NCBI RefSeq assembly: GCF_009711205.1
Contig: NZ_WMIG01000005.1
Coordinates: 124,001 to 188,000, forward strand
DNA length: 64,000 bases
Direction of reading: 5' to 3'
Source: Paracoccus litorisediminis
Lineage (GTDB): Bacteria; Pseudomonadota; Alphaproteobacteria; Rhodobacterales; Rhodobacteraceae
The stretch's first letter is position 1, and each line of letters begins with the position of its first letter. The position numbers and the translations under genes are program-made. A model generated the notes under the pieces. That model was not told the origin of the DNA. It searched no databases and saw only the letters and a program-made list of their open reading frames with translations. Below are positions 41,195-51,131 of this stretch, piece after piece.

Positions 41195-44100
41195 TACAGA
41201 TTTTCCTCATCTGCTGTCAGGCCTTCGATAATTATCCGAAAGCTCTCGGCATCGATCCGGGTAGATTCATTTCTACGAGAGAGGAACTCGTCCGGCAGGC
41301 CCGCAATCGCTCTAAATCGTTGATAAAAATCGTGCGGACGATCGGCGCCGAGTGAATTAAGTGCACGCTTGGCTTTGCTAGAAAGGCGTTGCGGCAGCCA
41401 GACCTCGCCTCGCTTGTTTAAAACCGCGATAAGGGAGCGATGGGCGAATGAACTGGTATCTCCAGCGCGCCACGTCGATTTACCACGATGATATTTCTGT
41501 AAATTGAGAAAAATGACGAGATTACTGCCGACTGTTTCCAACAGCGCCGTTAAGGAACCTGTGCGGAAAAACAGCCGCGAACCGGTCTCGCTCCACGCTC
41601 GCTCGCCCCGTCCACCTTCCGCACCCCAAGCCTCAGCATAGAACTGTGGTTCGGTAACGCTTGACCACTGCCGGACTGCAGCGTCGTCTGCTGCGATACC
41701 CAAGACGTCTACAGTGAGATCGGTCGGAAAGGGGCGGTTGAGCGCGGATGTCGTACCATAGGGGTCGTGTCGATCGAGTCGATGCTCGGTGTCCGACATT
41801 ACGGCAACCCATGGCTGAATGCTGTGGCCTTCCTTCCCAAAATGGCGACTGATCTCATTTTCGTCGTCCGGAAGCCACCGAAAGAATTTCTCGTCGGACA
41901 GCAGGGTCATGCTGGTCGAGCGCGCATCGCTCTCGTTCGCTACAACGCTTTGAATTGTGAGGGTAGTATCCTGCCCGATCGACCAGCGTCCGGCCACAGG
42001 GATCCACTCATCCACAAGCTCTCCATTTTTGATGCCGAGTATGGGCGAAAGCAGCCGAGCGTCATCGCGCATGGAGCTTTGCTTTCCTCCACTTTGCGGC
42101 ATCGCAAAGTCAGATTCGATGGCCAGGTCGAGCGGGAATGGATCGGTGAGATCCGCGAGCCACAAGCCGTCTTTGCGAGAAAGTCGGTACCTGTTGAGAA
42201 AGGTCGTCCAAGGATCTTCGCTCCAATCATCCTCGACAACCGGACGCAGCGTGAGGAGATCGCCAGCGACGAGCATGAGGGCATGCCAACTAAGATAGTC
42301 ACCATAACGATCACGATCCGGAACATCGCCGGATGACCAGGCTCCCTCGTAATTCGTCGTCCGAGGACAGGCATGCATGGCGCTCAGGGTTTTGTCCCAA
42401 CTACGCACCCAGCTGCCGATCCGGTCGTGCACCTCCCATCCTGGGCACGCGAACACGCGGCACAAGCTTTCAACGTGATACTTATTGAAGTCGTAATCCA
42501 GATGGAGTGCATCTGCCGCGCGTGGCGACGAATCCGGCCTCGTGATGTAACGAAACTCGGCATGCCTCACCTTCGGGCCGTGTTCGTATCGCGAGACATT
42601 GGCTACAGCGACCGTCCCTAAAATCGCTTGGGCTTCTGCATCATCGAGTGATCCGGCGATCTCCTGCAATGTATCGACCGCGAACGAACGCATTACGGCG
42701 TGGGGAAAATCGGTCGAAAGCGCGACCCGTTCGAAAAACGTTTGATGTTTGGCCAGTGCGCTTGGATCAGCCTTGCTGACCCGCGCAAGCGCAATAAGCA
42801 GCCATAGCTGGGCGTGCATTGAATAGAAGGGGAGCTTTCCATCGTTGAATGGCGCCGCCGAGCCAGAGTCAAAGCGCACAATGAGCTTACCCAAGACATC
42901 GAAGCGCTGGATTTCAGCCAAACGCCTCACGGCGTGAGCCGCTCGCCAGCGCATCGCCGCCACTGGGTGACCTAGTCGGGCCCAAACCAGTCCCGCGACG
43001 ACTTCCGCCTCATCGTCGACTACAGTCAGACGATCGTTCCAAGGGCCGTCGCCGACTTCGGCCGGCAGCATTTCAGCGCCGCTTGCAAGGAAGCGTTCCA
43101 ACCCGTTGGCGATCGCTTGATCACAAACGTCTGCGGCCAGCCGAGCTGACAATGCGAGCCATGCGTTGCCCCCCAGCTCATCAGCAACGCCGCGCAATCC
43201 TGCGACCACTCGCTCGACCAGAGCAACCCGTTCGACGCGGAAGTATTTCTCCAGTCCCCGCCATGCCCCCCATGCATCACTGCTAGAGCTAGCCAATTCT
43301 CTGGCATGTTTCGTGGCCAACCGAAGACCTAGCTCAGGTAACGCGTCGCGCATGGCTGCCGAGGTCTTGCTCCATTCCTCGACATGATCATCCAAGGCCC
43401 GAACCTTGTCGGCAAGGCTGACGGTGCCGGACTCAACGACCGCACGTACAAAGCCGAAGCGTTCAGCCGGAGTAGATGCTCGCCGCGCCAAGTCGAGCAA
43501 GGTTCGGACCGGCCACCTTCGGCCATTCTGATCCAAATCTTCGTTAAGGATCTGCCGATCGATTTCATCCGGATCAGTGACGTCGATCAGATAGGGCTCC
43601 GGGACTTCCGGACTTGCGGCTGCTGAGGCTGCCGGCGAAGGTGCCTCGGCTCCCGGGTTCCGCCGCCGTAGCAGTCCTTCGATCCGCCTTCGGGCCGCTG
43701 ACGTGGGAGGAAGTATTTCCTGAGCGAGGCGATCCAGGCCTTCAATGGTCTCGCGAACTGGGACGAGCTGGTCGTCACGATCGATTTCCACAAGCAGCAA
43801 ATTGAAGAACCATTCGTGGTGGATCGCCGGAATGCCTCGCAGCGTCTCAGAGGCAAAATCCGAAATGTGCCACGTCCAAGATTCAACGGGGGGCGCCAAG
43901 CCAAACAGCGCGGCCGCCGTTGCCGCTGGTAATTTCGATTGTCGGGTCAGAACAGTTAATGCGGGCCCAAGCGAAAGACCCAGCCGTGCGACATCCCGAT
44001 CATCCAACCGCGCCAACATCGCCAGCGTGCCCTGCCCGGCAATCGGTACCATTGTCTGGGCGTATTCAATCCACGGAAAGCGCCCATCTTCGCCCTGATT

Positions 44101-47100
44101 TAGCTCCAATATCCGAGCGAGTGTATGCGCAGCTTGTGCCGACAACTCGGGGCCTTTGTAATGCCCTGTAAGTTCGAGCAGGTGGTTTGTGCGATCGAAA
44201 TCGTCGGAGCCAATAGCTTCCGCGAGATCGAGCGCTCGTCTGAAATATGCGGCCGCCTCATCCGTACTCACTCGCCACACCGCCCGTGCCAGGCGTCCGT
44301 AGGCTGTCACTCTCGAACCCACATCCGTGTCGAGCTGTATTTTCCCCTCCACTTGGGCAGCTAGGGCAAGCGCGGCGTCATGGCATGCACTGACCCGTGA
44401 CAATCGAGCCACGGCGTCCGAAAGCTCGGGATGATACATCCCGGGCGCGTTTGCCAGCCAATCTACCATCCGCTGTGCTAATTGCCGATCCAAGGCCCCG
44501 AGCGCATCGGCCACATAGAAGATTGCTCGGAAGCCAGTACGAGCGAGATATGCCTTTCCATCACGATACGGATAGTCGGAAGACTGTTCGACATCACCGA
44601 CGAGCCGATCAAATGCGGCGTGAAGCATCTGTGCGCGCGTTTTCCCGGTCGGTGGGCGCACGATACAAGCGATATCCTGTGCATACGGCACCAGCGGCTT
44701 GATCCGGCCGTTTAGGATGCGAGAATATTCGGAGCGGTCCTTTCCGTCGACGGCACTACGGCGCTTTCGGCGGGGTCGGGCAGGGTCATATTTGGGTTCG
44801 GCCAGCTTCTGAGCGAGTGCGCGTGAGAACGCTACCGGGCCACGGGTACGAGCGCTTTTCGGTACGAGGTCGATTAGCTCGCTGGGAGCTATGTCGATCA
44901 ATGTAACAGGCCTCCGCCGCAGTGCGGACCTAATTCCGGCCGCGGCTACCGTCAGGTCAACTGCACGATCGATCGGGTGGTAGCTCGAATAATCATATAT
45001 GGTTGGGGTCTTCAGTCCTGCACCTTGAACCAATGCAAGACCCGCGCTGATCAGGTCGAGATCGGCAGCTCTCGCAGCGGCGAGTATGCTCGCCATTGCC
45101 AATCCTTCGCCTTGTCCGGTGAGTGGACGTGCGGCGGCCATCCTATTGATAATTCGCCTGTCCCGATCGTCGTCACGCGGGCTGTACCGCAAAGCGGCCG
45201 CAAACAGGGCGCGTGAGGGAAGTCGGCATAGAGGAAGTTTTTGGAAGGCGCGGGGTGAAGAGGCCTGAGCTGTCGTTTCGTGTCGCTCAAGCAAATCAAA
45301 GAGGTCGCTGAATTTTGCGAAGGCAGCTCCGTCGTCTTTGCGGCTAATAAACTCAGCTACTCGAATGTCGTTTCCTGCCAGCATTTCGACATATGCAAAG
45401 CCGACATCATCCCAGTCTTGGGCTACGTTCGTAGTGTTGAACCAGGTGCTCCGCTGTGATCGGGCCGACCAATTGTGCCAATCGATAGCTCGGCGCGCAT
45501 GCCGCCGGGCTTCGTCACGGTCCCCCGCGAAGGCGTTTGCCAATGCGAGCGCAGAGTGCTTTCCGCCGGGCCAACCCACGCTCGTGACAGCTAGGCGCCG
45601 CAACGCTTCTGGATCACCTGAGACCGCCGCTAGATCGGGATGCTCGTAAAGAAAGCGGTCCGAGCGCTCATGACCGGCTGCGACTAAAGACGCTTCCAGC
45701 AGCAGTTGCAGCAGGTCATCCCGTCGACCCACCTCTCCTGCAAGAGCTATCGCAGCGGTGATCCTGGCCAAACGGATATCGCGCGTACTCACTTGCGAAG
45801 CGCCAACGGGGACGCGAGCATCATATGCTAGGCGAATAAGTTGGTCGGCGTCGCGGAGCGATGTGAGCAATGCAGGCAAAGCTCTCGCCGCATAGTTTGA
45901 AGAGAGTTGTCTCTCCTGCAAAGCTGAAATGACACGATGTCGACTGGCCTCATTGGTTCCATAAGTGGAACGTATGAGGGTCTCCGTCGGCTCGTCGCGG
46001 AACATCAACCCATGCGGGGTCCTTTCAAGCAATGGCGCCAAGTCGGCTGCGAAGCTCTCGACCTCCTCAGCGATGAGGCCATGTGCAGCTGCGAGCTCCT
46101 CGATAGGTACCGGGGGTGAGAGCAATGCAATTCCTGCAAGCAAAAGATCGACATCGGCATCCTTGGCTCCCCGCGACCGGGCAGTATTTCGAGCATCTTC
46201 GAGGCGTCGGCGAAGCAATGAATCAAGGAGATCATTAGGTTGTCTGGGTTCATCTGGAAAAGACACGGGATCAAAGGGCCGTCCCGATGCTATCAAACTG
46301 TCAAGGCATCGGGGGTTTCGACCAGATCGCGTAAGGAGCGCCGCGATTTCGTCCGCTGACGCCTCCGGTGCGCGCCTCGTGATAAGCGTCCGTGCTTCTA
46401 CATCCGTGAATAATGGCACCGCAAATTCGCGGTGAAAGCTGTCTCCGACGGCAATCGCGCGTCTTTCTGTGCGACAGGATGCAATCAACCGCACGCCGTC
46501 GATAGGGTCGACGCTGACGCTCCGCAACAAGAGATGGGCGAAGGACGACGTCGCGGTTTCCTGCGCGGCCAATGCAGCATGGTCGATCGCGTCCAGCACC
46601 AGCGAAACACAAGCTTCGACGTTAGTGTGTCGCGCTGTCGTGACTGCCTGGGCAAGGCGACGGCGAAATGCGCGGAGCAGGCTGGTTACGTCAGCAACGG
46701 GTAGAAGGATATCGCATAACCCCTGGCCGGCGAGCAGATTAGCTAGGTGCACAAATGTCCGATCAGGCAAATGCCTACCATCAGCTGGATCACGCCATTT
46801 GCCACTGCCGAAACCGTCAAATAGAACGACGGGGCCGTCCGCATGCAGCTGGTCGGCTAATGTCTGCATCAATACTGTCTTACCCATTCCACCGGCAGCG
46901 TGGACGATAAGTGGGGCTCCTGTTTGCCGCACTTGTGCTAAAATCGCGGATAGGACCTCGCGTTGAACGAGGTCTTTGACCTCAGGAAATGCATCCGGCG
47001 TCGGATAGAGGCGGTCTTCGTGCTCTACTTCTAGCTCTGCTAGGACCGCAACACGATCGATCCGCTTGTCGGATTCGCTTCCGGGACCAGCCTTGATCCT

Positions 47101-47793
47101 GATGAGGTTTCGAAGCTTCAATAGCCGCTTCTCTGCGTCAGGATCGCTTGCTTCGCTCCAAGACGCCAGAGTAGAGGCGATCAAGCGCTCTGCCTCCATC
47201 AAGCTCCCTTTGCTGCCGACCAAATCCAATCGACGCAGCAGCTCGACGGATGGATGAGGATAGGCTTCAAGTGCCTTCCTGATCTGACTTGCTTGCTTGC
47301 TTACATCACCGGCAACCTCAGAGCCTGCCATTACCGATGCGATAGCTAGCCCAAGATTGTGATGGATCGGACGGTTCGTAGCGAATTCATAACGAACCAC
47401 CTTCTCGACATGCTCCGTGCCGTGAGCAGCACGAAGCTCGGCATCGGTTATCGCAAATTTGGCCAATGTTGGCGCGAAATCTGCGGCACGTACTTCCCGA
47501 TCCGCACTGGAAATAGAATATTTGAACTGAACAACTGCGACTCGGTGCGACCGCGCGACATCGGTTCCACCATAATATCTAACGAGGTCGGCAATTTCGA
47601 CGGCACCCGTTCCGAGTTCCTGCTCATCTAGCGAATCGAACCCTTCGAGGGTGATTGCCGTGAGGTCAGTCGAAGGCAGCAGAAGTTCCAGCGCCGTGCG
47701 TGCAGCCCAAGCCTCGTGGTACGCATGCCCCGCCTTGGACGCCCGCACCTTGTCTATAAGTATTGTGTCGTCGATCGCGCGCTCGCCGCTCAT
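41194..47793 (-). CDS. Giant STAND NTPase with N-terminal PD-(D/E)xK nuclease region (Avs/Cap4-like)
   Basis: A 2199-residue protein. Residues about 20-115 look like a Cap4/DUF4297-type nuclease: GHAYHEAWAARTALELLL, then E50, D69 and VVQFKYS with Q89-x-K91. Residues about 265-620 form a STAND NTPase with Walker A AAGGMGKTVLMQTLA (299-313) and Walker B VSLVLDAID (396-404), followed by winged-helix-like repeats. From about 650 to the end lies a very long alpha-helical, repeat-like region that would serve as the sensor. The order nuclease, NTPase, large helical sensor is that of antiviral STAND (Avs) proteins, which recognise a phage protein and then cut DNA. The protein is not a close match to a named Avs type that I can recall. 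It is coupled to the cyclase-like gene. Confidence 0.8.
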   Translation of the reverse strand: MSGERAIDDTILIDKVRASKAGHAYHEAWAARTALELLLPSTDLTAITLEGFDSLDEQELGTGAVEIADLVRYYGGTDVARSHRVAVVQFKYSISSADREVRAADFAPTLAKFAITDAELRAAHGTEHVEKVVRYEFATNRPIHHNLGLAIASVMAGSEVAGDVSKQASQIRKALEAYPHPSVELLRRLDLVGSKGSLMEAERLIASTLASWSEASDPDAEKRLLKLRNLIRIKAGPGSESDKRIDRVAVLAELEVEHEDRLYPTPDAFPEVKDLVQREVLSAILAQVRQTGAPLIVHAAGGMGKTVLMQTLADQLHADGPVVLFDGFGSGKWRDPADGRHLPDRTFVHLANLLAGQGLCDILLPVADVTSLLRAFRRRLAQAVTTARHTNVEACVSLVLDAIDHAALAAQETATSSFAHLLLRSVSVDPIDGVRLIASCRTERRAIAVGDSFHREFAVPLFTDVEARTLITRRAPEASADEIAALLTRSGRNPRCLDSLIASGRPFDPVSFPDEPRQPNDLLDSLLRRRLEDARNTARSRGAKDADVDLLLAGIALLSPPVPIEELAAAHGLIAEEVESFAADLAPLLERTPHGLMFRDEPTETLIRSTYGTNEASRHRVISALQERQLSSNYAARALPALLTSLRDADQLIRLAYDARVPVGASQVSTRDIRLARITAAIALAGEVGRRDDLLQLLLEASLVAAGHERSDRFLYEHPDLAAVSGDPEALRRLAVTSVGWPGGKHSALALANAFAGDRDEARRHARRAIDWHNWSARSQRSTWFNTTNVAQDWDDVGFAYVEMLAGNDIRVAEFISRKDDGAAFAKFSDLFDLLERHETTAQASSPRAFQKLPLCRLPSRALFAAALRYSPRDDDRDRRIINRMAAARPLTGQGEGLAMASILAAARAADLDLISAGLALVQGAGLKTPTIYDYSSYHPIDRAVDLTVAAAGIRSALRRRPVTLIDIAPSELIDLVPKSARTRGPVAFSRALAQKLAEPKYDPARPRRKRRSAVDGKDRSEYSRILNGRIKPLVPYAQDIACIVRPPTGKTRAQMLHAAFDRLVGDVEQSSDYPYRDGKAYLARTGFRAIFYVADALGALDRQLAQRMVDWLANAPGMYHPELSDAVARLSRVSACHDAALALAAQVEGKIQLDTDVGSRVTAYGRLARAVWRVSTDEAAAYFRRALDLAEAIGSDDFDRTNHLLELTGHYKGPELSAQAAHTLARILELNQGEDGRFPWIEYAQTMVPIAGQGTLAMLARLDDRDVARLGLSLGPALTVLTRQSKLPAATAAALFGLAPPVESWTWHISDFASETLRGIPAIHHEWFFNLLLVEIDRDDQLVPVRETIEGLDRLAQEILPPTSAARRRIEGLLRRRNPGAEAPSPAASAAASPEVPEPYLIDVTDPDEIDRQILNEDLDQNGRRWPVRTLLDLARRASTPAERFGFVRAVVESGTVSLADKVRALDDHVEEWSKTSAAMRDALPELGLRLATKHARELASSSSDAWGAWRGLEKYFRVERVALVERVVAGLRGVADELGGNAWLALSARLAADVCDQAIANGLERFLASGAEMLPAEVGDGPWNDRLTVVDDEAEVVAGLVWARLGHPVAAMRWRAAHAVRRLAEIQRFDVLGKLIVRFDSGSAAPFNDGKLPFYSMHAQLWLLIALARVSKADPSALAKHQTFFERVALSTDFPHAVMRSFAVDTLQEIAGSLDDAEAQAILGTVAVANVSRYEHGPKVRHAEFRYITRPDSSPRAADALHLDYDFNKYHVESLCRVFACPGWEVHDRIGSWVRSWDKTLSAMHACPRTTNYEGAWSSGDVPDRDRYGDYLSWHALMLVAGDLLTLRPVVEDDWSEDPWTTFLNRYRLSRKDGLWLADLTDPFPLDLAIESDFAMPQSGGKQSSMRDDARLLSPILGIKNGELVDEWIPVAGRWSIGQDTTLTIQSVVANESDARSTSMTLLSDEKFFRWLPDDENEISRHFGKEGHSIQPWVAVMSDTEHRLDRHDPYGTTSALNRPFPTDLTVDVLGIAADDAAVRQWSSVTEPQFYAEAWGAEGGRGERAWSETGSRLFFRTGSLTALLETVGSNLVIFLNLQKYHRGKSTWRAGDTSSFAHRSLIAVLNKRGEVWLPQRLSSKAKRALNSLGADRPHDFYQRFRAIAGLPDEFLSRRNESTRIDAESFRIIIEGLTADEENL

Positions 47794-48328
47794 GGTCAGT
47801 TAATCTATCTTCGGGTCATGTCTGCCCCAGCTTAGGCGGACTTCGCAAACATGCAAACGTCAACAGTCACCTTAAATACCACGCATTGGCGTTATTGCAT
47901 AACTCACCTATCTGTAAAATTCACCAAGCGAATCCAGTAGGTTAATCGTTTCGATATATAGAACTCGGCACCAGATCTCTACCGCACGACAAACTGGAAA
48001 ATCTATAACGAGCCGTTGAAACTTCGAGGTTTGCTATTGGTCTGGCCGGACAGGGACATGGTTTGGGGCACCAACGCTGTTCGCGCGGGTCGTCCGGTAT
48101 CTCCGACTATCACAGTGTTGTTCGCGATGCACTGTTTTGCGCCGTGCACCGCCTGAGTGATCGGTCTCGCAATTTTTCCGCGGCTATTATGCCGCATGGC
48201 GGCCGTCGGCTCACCACCGTGAGCGCGCCCCGTTCGTAAATGTTTGGTGGGCAAGCGGAGATTGCTTCGAGAAGCCAAGGTGGACGTCGCAGCGTTGGCG
48301 ATAAACGGACGAAGCTTTGGCTCGACGC
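47794..48328. other. AT-rich intergenic region upstream of the STAND gene
   Basis: About 535 bases with clearly lower GC (especially 47,850-48,010). It must contain the promoter of the STAND/cyclase-like pair near its left side. A small open frame on the minus strand (48,003-48,278) has no recognisable similarity or good ribosome-binding site, so it is not annotated as a gene. No repeat structure was evident. Confidence 0.5.
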
Positions 48329-48916
48329 TCAGTTAGCCAATGAGAGCAGGCAGTTCAGCCACTTGACCTCGCTACGATCAGAGCGCCGATCCATACTTTG
48401 CCAAAGCTCGACAAGCGACAACTCCTTGGTCTCGGCGAGGATCAGGTTAAGCCCTGCCTCGTCCAGATCATTGAAAAACCTATCCCCCTCGACCCGCTCC
48501 TCCGCCCCGAGCTTGATGGAGGCGTAGATCACCCCGGTCGGTAACAGCGTGTTGGCGAGCCGGTCTAGAACGGCAGGCAGACTCGAGCGCGGGATATGCA
48601 GGAGGGAGGCGCAGGCCCAGATGCCGTCGAACTTCCTATCCCAATCAAAGTCCTCGAATATGATCTGCCGAACCGGGATCCCGGCAAGCCGGGATGTCGC
48701 CCGGACCATCTCGATCGATCCATCGAAAGCCGAGACGTCATAGCCAAGCTGCCGGAAGGCCAGCGTGTCCCGACCCGATCCACATCCCGCATCGAGGATG
48801 GCACCGCCGGGCGGCAGCGTCCGAAGGAAACGCTGCCGATGCTCGGACATATCGACACCGACGGTGCGGGCGATGAAGCTCTCGGCATTGCTGTCGTAGA
48901 AGCCCGTGCTTTTCAA
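48329..48916 (-). CDS. Class I SAM-dependent methyltransferase, last gene of the helicase/PLD operon
   Basis: A 195-residue Rossmann methyltransferase. Motif I is AILDAGCGSGRDTLAF, followed by DVSAFDGSIEMV (acidic loop) and FDGIWACASLLHIP (motif IV position). The style is that of TehB-like small-molecule or protein methyltransferases; there is no DNA-methylase (N/D)PPY motif. The start is a TTG overlapping the HNH gene stop (TTGA), with GGAGG at a proper distance. It is therefore in one operon with the broken HNH gene and the helicase, PLD and DUF6361-like genes. Confidence 0.8.
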   Translation of the reverse strand: MKSTGFYDSNAESFIARTVGVDMSEHRQRFLRTLPPGGAILDAGCGSGRDTLAFRQLGYDVSAFDGSIEMVRATSRLAGIPVRQIIFEDFDWDRKFDGIWACASLLHIPRSSLPAVLDRLANTLLPTGVIYASIKLGAEERVEGDRFFNDLDEAGLNLILAETKELSLVELWQSMDRRSDRSEVKWLNCLLSLAN

Positions 48917-49188
48917 AAGACCGCCTCCCCACGCGCTTCGGGTTCCCATTGGTGGATCAGGATAGCAGATGCCTCATCGTGCCGCGCCTGCAAGAAATCA
49001 CGACGCGCTCTCGCTGTGGCGCCGGTTTGGTGCATCAGCGTCTCGCGCAGTGGGTGATGGCTGCCGATCAAGAATTCGTTTCTCCGGAGAAGCCTGCGCA
49101 GCAAATTGAGCGTCGGGACGCGCGCGAACTTGCCGTCATGGCCGCGGTTACAGGCCTGACAGGAGAGAATCAGGTTCCAGACCCCGTT
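48913..49188 (-). pseudogene. HNH endonuclease gene, C-terminal fragment
   Basis: The fragment encodes NGVWNLILSCQACNRGHDGK and then FARVPTLNLLRRLLRRNEFL to a stop. WNLxLxCxxCNRG is the second half of an HNH/McrA zinc-finger nuclease motif. The frame begins abruptly at the IS21 end and has no start of its own. The matching N-terminal part lies beyond the IS at 51,132-51,325. The HNH core residues and roughly 200 residues between the two parts are missing. Confidence 0.75.
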
Positions 49189-49308
49189 TGTCAATCGGCT
49201 CGCAATTTTGCCCCCGGATCGGCGCCCAACTTTGACCCCCCATGCTGGCAGCGGATCAGGGCCTGAGCCGACGTAACTGATCAGTGATGGAGGCGGGTCA
49301 GGCCCTGA

Positions 49309-50037
49309 TCATGCGCGGTTCTTGAAGCGCCATGACTCGTTTCCGGTCTCGATGATCTCGCAGTGATGGGTGAGGCGATCAAGCAGCGCCGTGGTCATCT
49401 TGGCGTCGCCGAAGACGGTCGGCCACTCTCCAAAGGCGAGGTTGGTGGTGACGATGATCGAGGTCCGTTCATAGAGGCGGCTGATCAGGTGGAAGAGCAG
49501 TTGGCCTCCGGATTGCGCGAAGGGCAGATAGCCCAGTTCATCGAGAATGACGAAGTCGAGGCGGGTCATGTAATCGGCCAGTCGCCCCTGCTTACCGCTA
49601 CGGGTTTCTGTTTCCAGCCGGTTCACCAGATCGACGACGTTGAAGAAGCGACCTCGGGTGCCATTGCAGATCAATGCCCGGGCAACGGCGATGGCGAGAT
49701 GGGTCTTGCCGGTTCCCGTGCCCCCGATCAGCACGACGTTGCGCTGATCCGCGACAAAGTGGCCCGTCGCCAAATCCCGGATCAGGCCCTCGTTGATCGG
49801 GGTGCCTGCAAAGTCGAACTCCTCGATGTCCTTCGCCAAAGGCAGCTTGGCCACCGTGAGCTGGTAGCGGATGGACCGGGCCTGCTTCTCGGCAATCTCG
49901 GATTGCAGCAGATCGCCGACGATACGCGGCGGTTCATGCTGGCGCTTGATCCCGGTCGCCATGACCTCGTCATAGGCGCTGCGCATGCCGTAGAGCTTGA
50001 GCGTGCTCATCAGATCAAGGACTTGGGTGCGTTCCAT
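49309..50037 (-). CDS. istB: IS21-family helper ATPase IstB
   Basis: IstB is the AAA+ partner of the IstA transposase and directs target choice. The 242-residue protein has Walker [19 protein letters not shown], Walker [14 protein letters not shown] and sensor [15 protein letters not shown]. The start at [15 protein letters not shown] follows AGGAGG inside the end of istA. It appears intact. Confidence 0.93.
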   Translation of the reverse strand: MERTQVLDLMSTLKLYGMRSAYDEVMATGIKRQHEPPRIVGDLLQSEIAEKQARSIRYQLTVAKLPLAKDIEEFDFAGTPINEGLIRDLATGHFVADQRNVVLIGGTGTGKTHLAIAVARALICNGTRGRFFNVVDLVNRLETETRSGKQGRLADYMTRLDFVILDELGYLPFAQSGGQLLFHLISRLYERTSIIVTTNLAFGEWPTVFGDAKMTTALLDRLTHHCEIIETGNESWRFKNRA

Positions 50038-51022
50038 GCTGGGATGTCCTCCTGAGGCTGTCATAGCGCGCGCAGTCGGCCACGGGCTCGTGGGTCAGAC
50101 GCAACGCGGCTGGGGTGAGCAGGAATGGTGGTGGTGCGGGTTCGCGTCGCCTGGCGAGGATATTGATGACGACCGGGGCGGAATGGACACCATTGTCGAG
50201 AGCCTCCCGACAGGCAACCTCCACGGCGGGTAGCCCATCATCGGCGACGCAACTGAGGATCTGGACCATCTGTCGATCGCCATCGTCAGCGCCCTGCAAC
50301 TTGCGCCGGATGGCTGCCAGTGCTGGCGGCAAGAGCCAGTTCCGGAACGGTGCACCATTGCGTAGGGCACCCGGTTTGCGCGCCAAAACAGGCACATAGT
50401 GCCAAGGATCATAGACGACCTCGCCACGCCCGAAGGCCCGGATATGTTCGCCCACGATCACGCCATTCTGCCGGATCACGATGCGCTCGGCATAGGCATG
50501 GACCTCGACCGGTCGCCCGACAGCCGTCGCCAGAACCGAATACTTGTTCCTCAGGAAAACGATCCCCCGGATCGTTTTCTGATCTTCGTCACTTGTCGAA
50601 CCGGACCGTGCAGGTCTTGGAGAGCGAGACCATGTCCGCCATTGGTCCGAGGACAATGGTCGAGCGGCCGGCACGCTGTGGAAGCCGTCAAAGTGGCCAG
50701 CATAGAGAACGAGTTTGGGCCGTTCGGCCTCGAACATCTCCCACACGGTCTTGTTCGACTGCTCGGGATGACGGTGGGCCTTGGCATAGACCACGCATTT
50801 GTCGATCAGCCAGGCGTTCAACTCGTCCAGATTTTTGACCCGAAGCCGAGGGGTGAAGAAGCGTTGGCGGGTCCGCTCGTAGCTGAATTCTGTCTCATCA
50901 GATCGAAGAATCTTCCGCACCGTGTTGCGCGACACATGCAATTCACGCGCGATCCTCTTCAGCGACCAACCCTGGACGTAGAAAGCCCGTCGGACCCGCG
51001 CGATCGTATCCACCCCCTTCAT
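50015..51022 (-). pseudogene. istA: IS21-family transposase IstA with internal deletion of the DDE core
   Basis: The frame is open for 335 residues but IstA is normally about 500. The N-terminus (VQGWSLKRIARELHVSRNTV, helix-turn-helix) is normal. At about residue 48-53 (near 50,870) it jumps straight to RQRFFTPRLRVKNLDELNAW, which belongs after the catalytic domain. The DDE domain (about 170-180 residues) is therefore absent. A second anomaly at residues about 118-160 replaces the usual FDNNKYSV approach by out-of-frame sequence containing a hairpin. The C-terminal domain is normal and overlaps istB. The protein should not transpose. Confidence 0.8.
50555..50579. repeat. Perfect 11-bp inverted repeat inside istA
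   Basis: GAAAACGATCC and GGATCGTTTTC flank CCC. The repeat sits exactly in the aberrant segment of istA, next to the codons for RNKYSV, and looks like an insertion or fold-back scar. Confidence 0.7.
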
Positions 51023-51131
51023 CCCCTTCTCCGTCTGCTGACCCGCAGCAGACGGTCTGACGAAAAATAAGGGGGGTCAAAATTCGGCGCCGATGCCCCC
51101 GCTCAAGGGGTCAAAGTTGCACGCCGAAACA

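Larger units (their letters stand above)
49189..51131 (-). mobile_element. IS21-family insertion sequence, defective
   Basis: The element carries istA and istB in IS21 order on the minus strand. Each end has two copies of a ~21-base terminal repeat of the form TCGGCGxxxAACTTTGACCCC: left at 49,195-49,215 and 49,219-49,239, right (inverted) at 51,107-51,127 and 51,073-51,093. The outermost bases are TGT and ACA. The flanks (ACCCCGTT on the left, CATGCGAG on the right) show no target duplication. The istA gene is internally deleted, so the copy is probably immobile alone. Confidence 0.88.

Noticed and set aside
41194..47793. Possible frameshifts or gene splits in the 2199-residue gene
   Set aside because: The frame is continuous with consistent composition, and the nuclease, NTPase and helical parts follow in a sensible order, so it was kept as a single gene.
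48003..48278. A 91-codon minus-strand frame upstream of the methyltransferase region
   Set aside because: No ribosome-binding site, no recognisable family, and composition typical of non-coding sequence.
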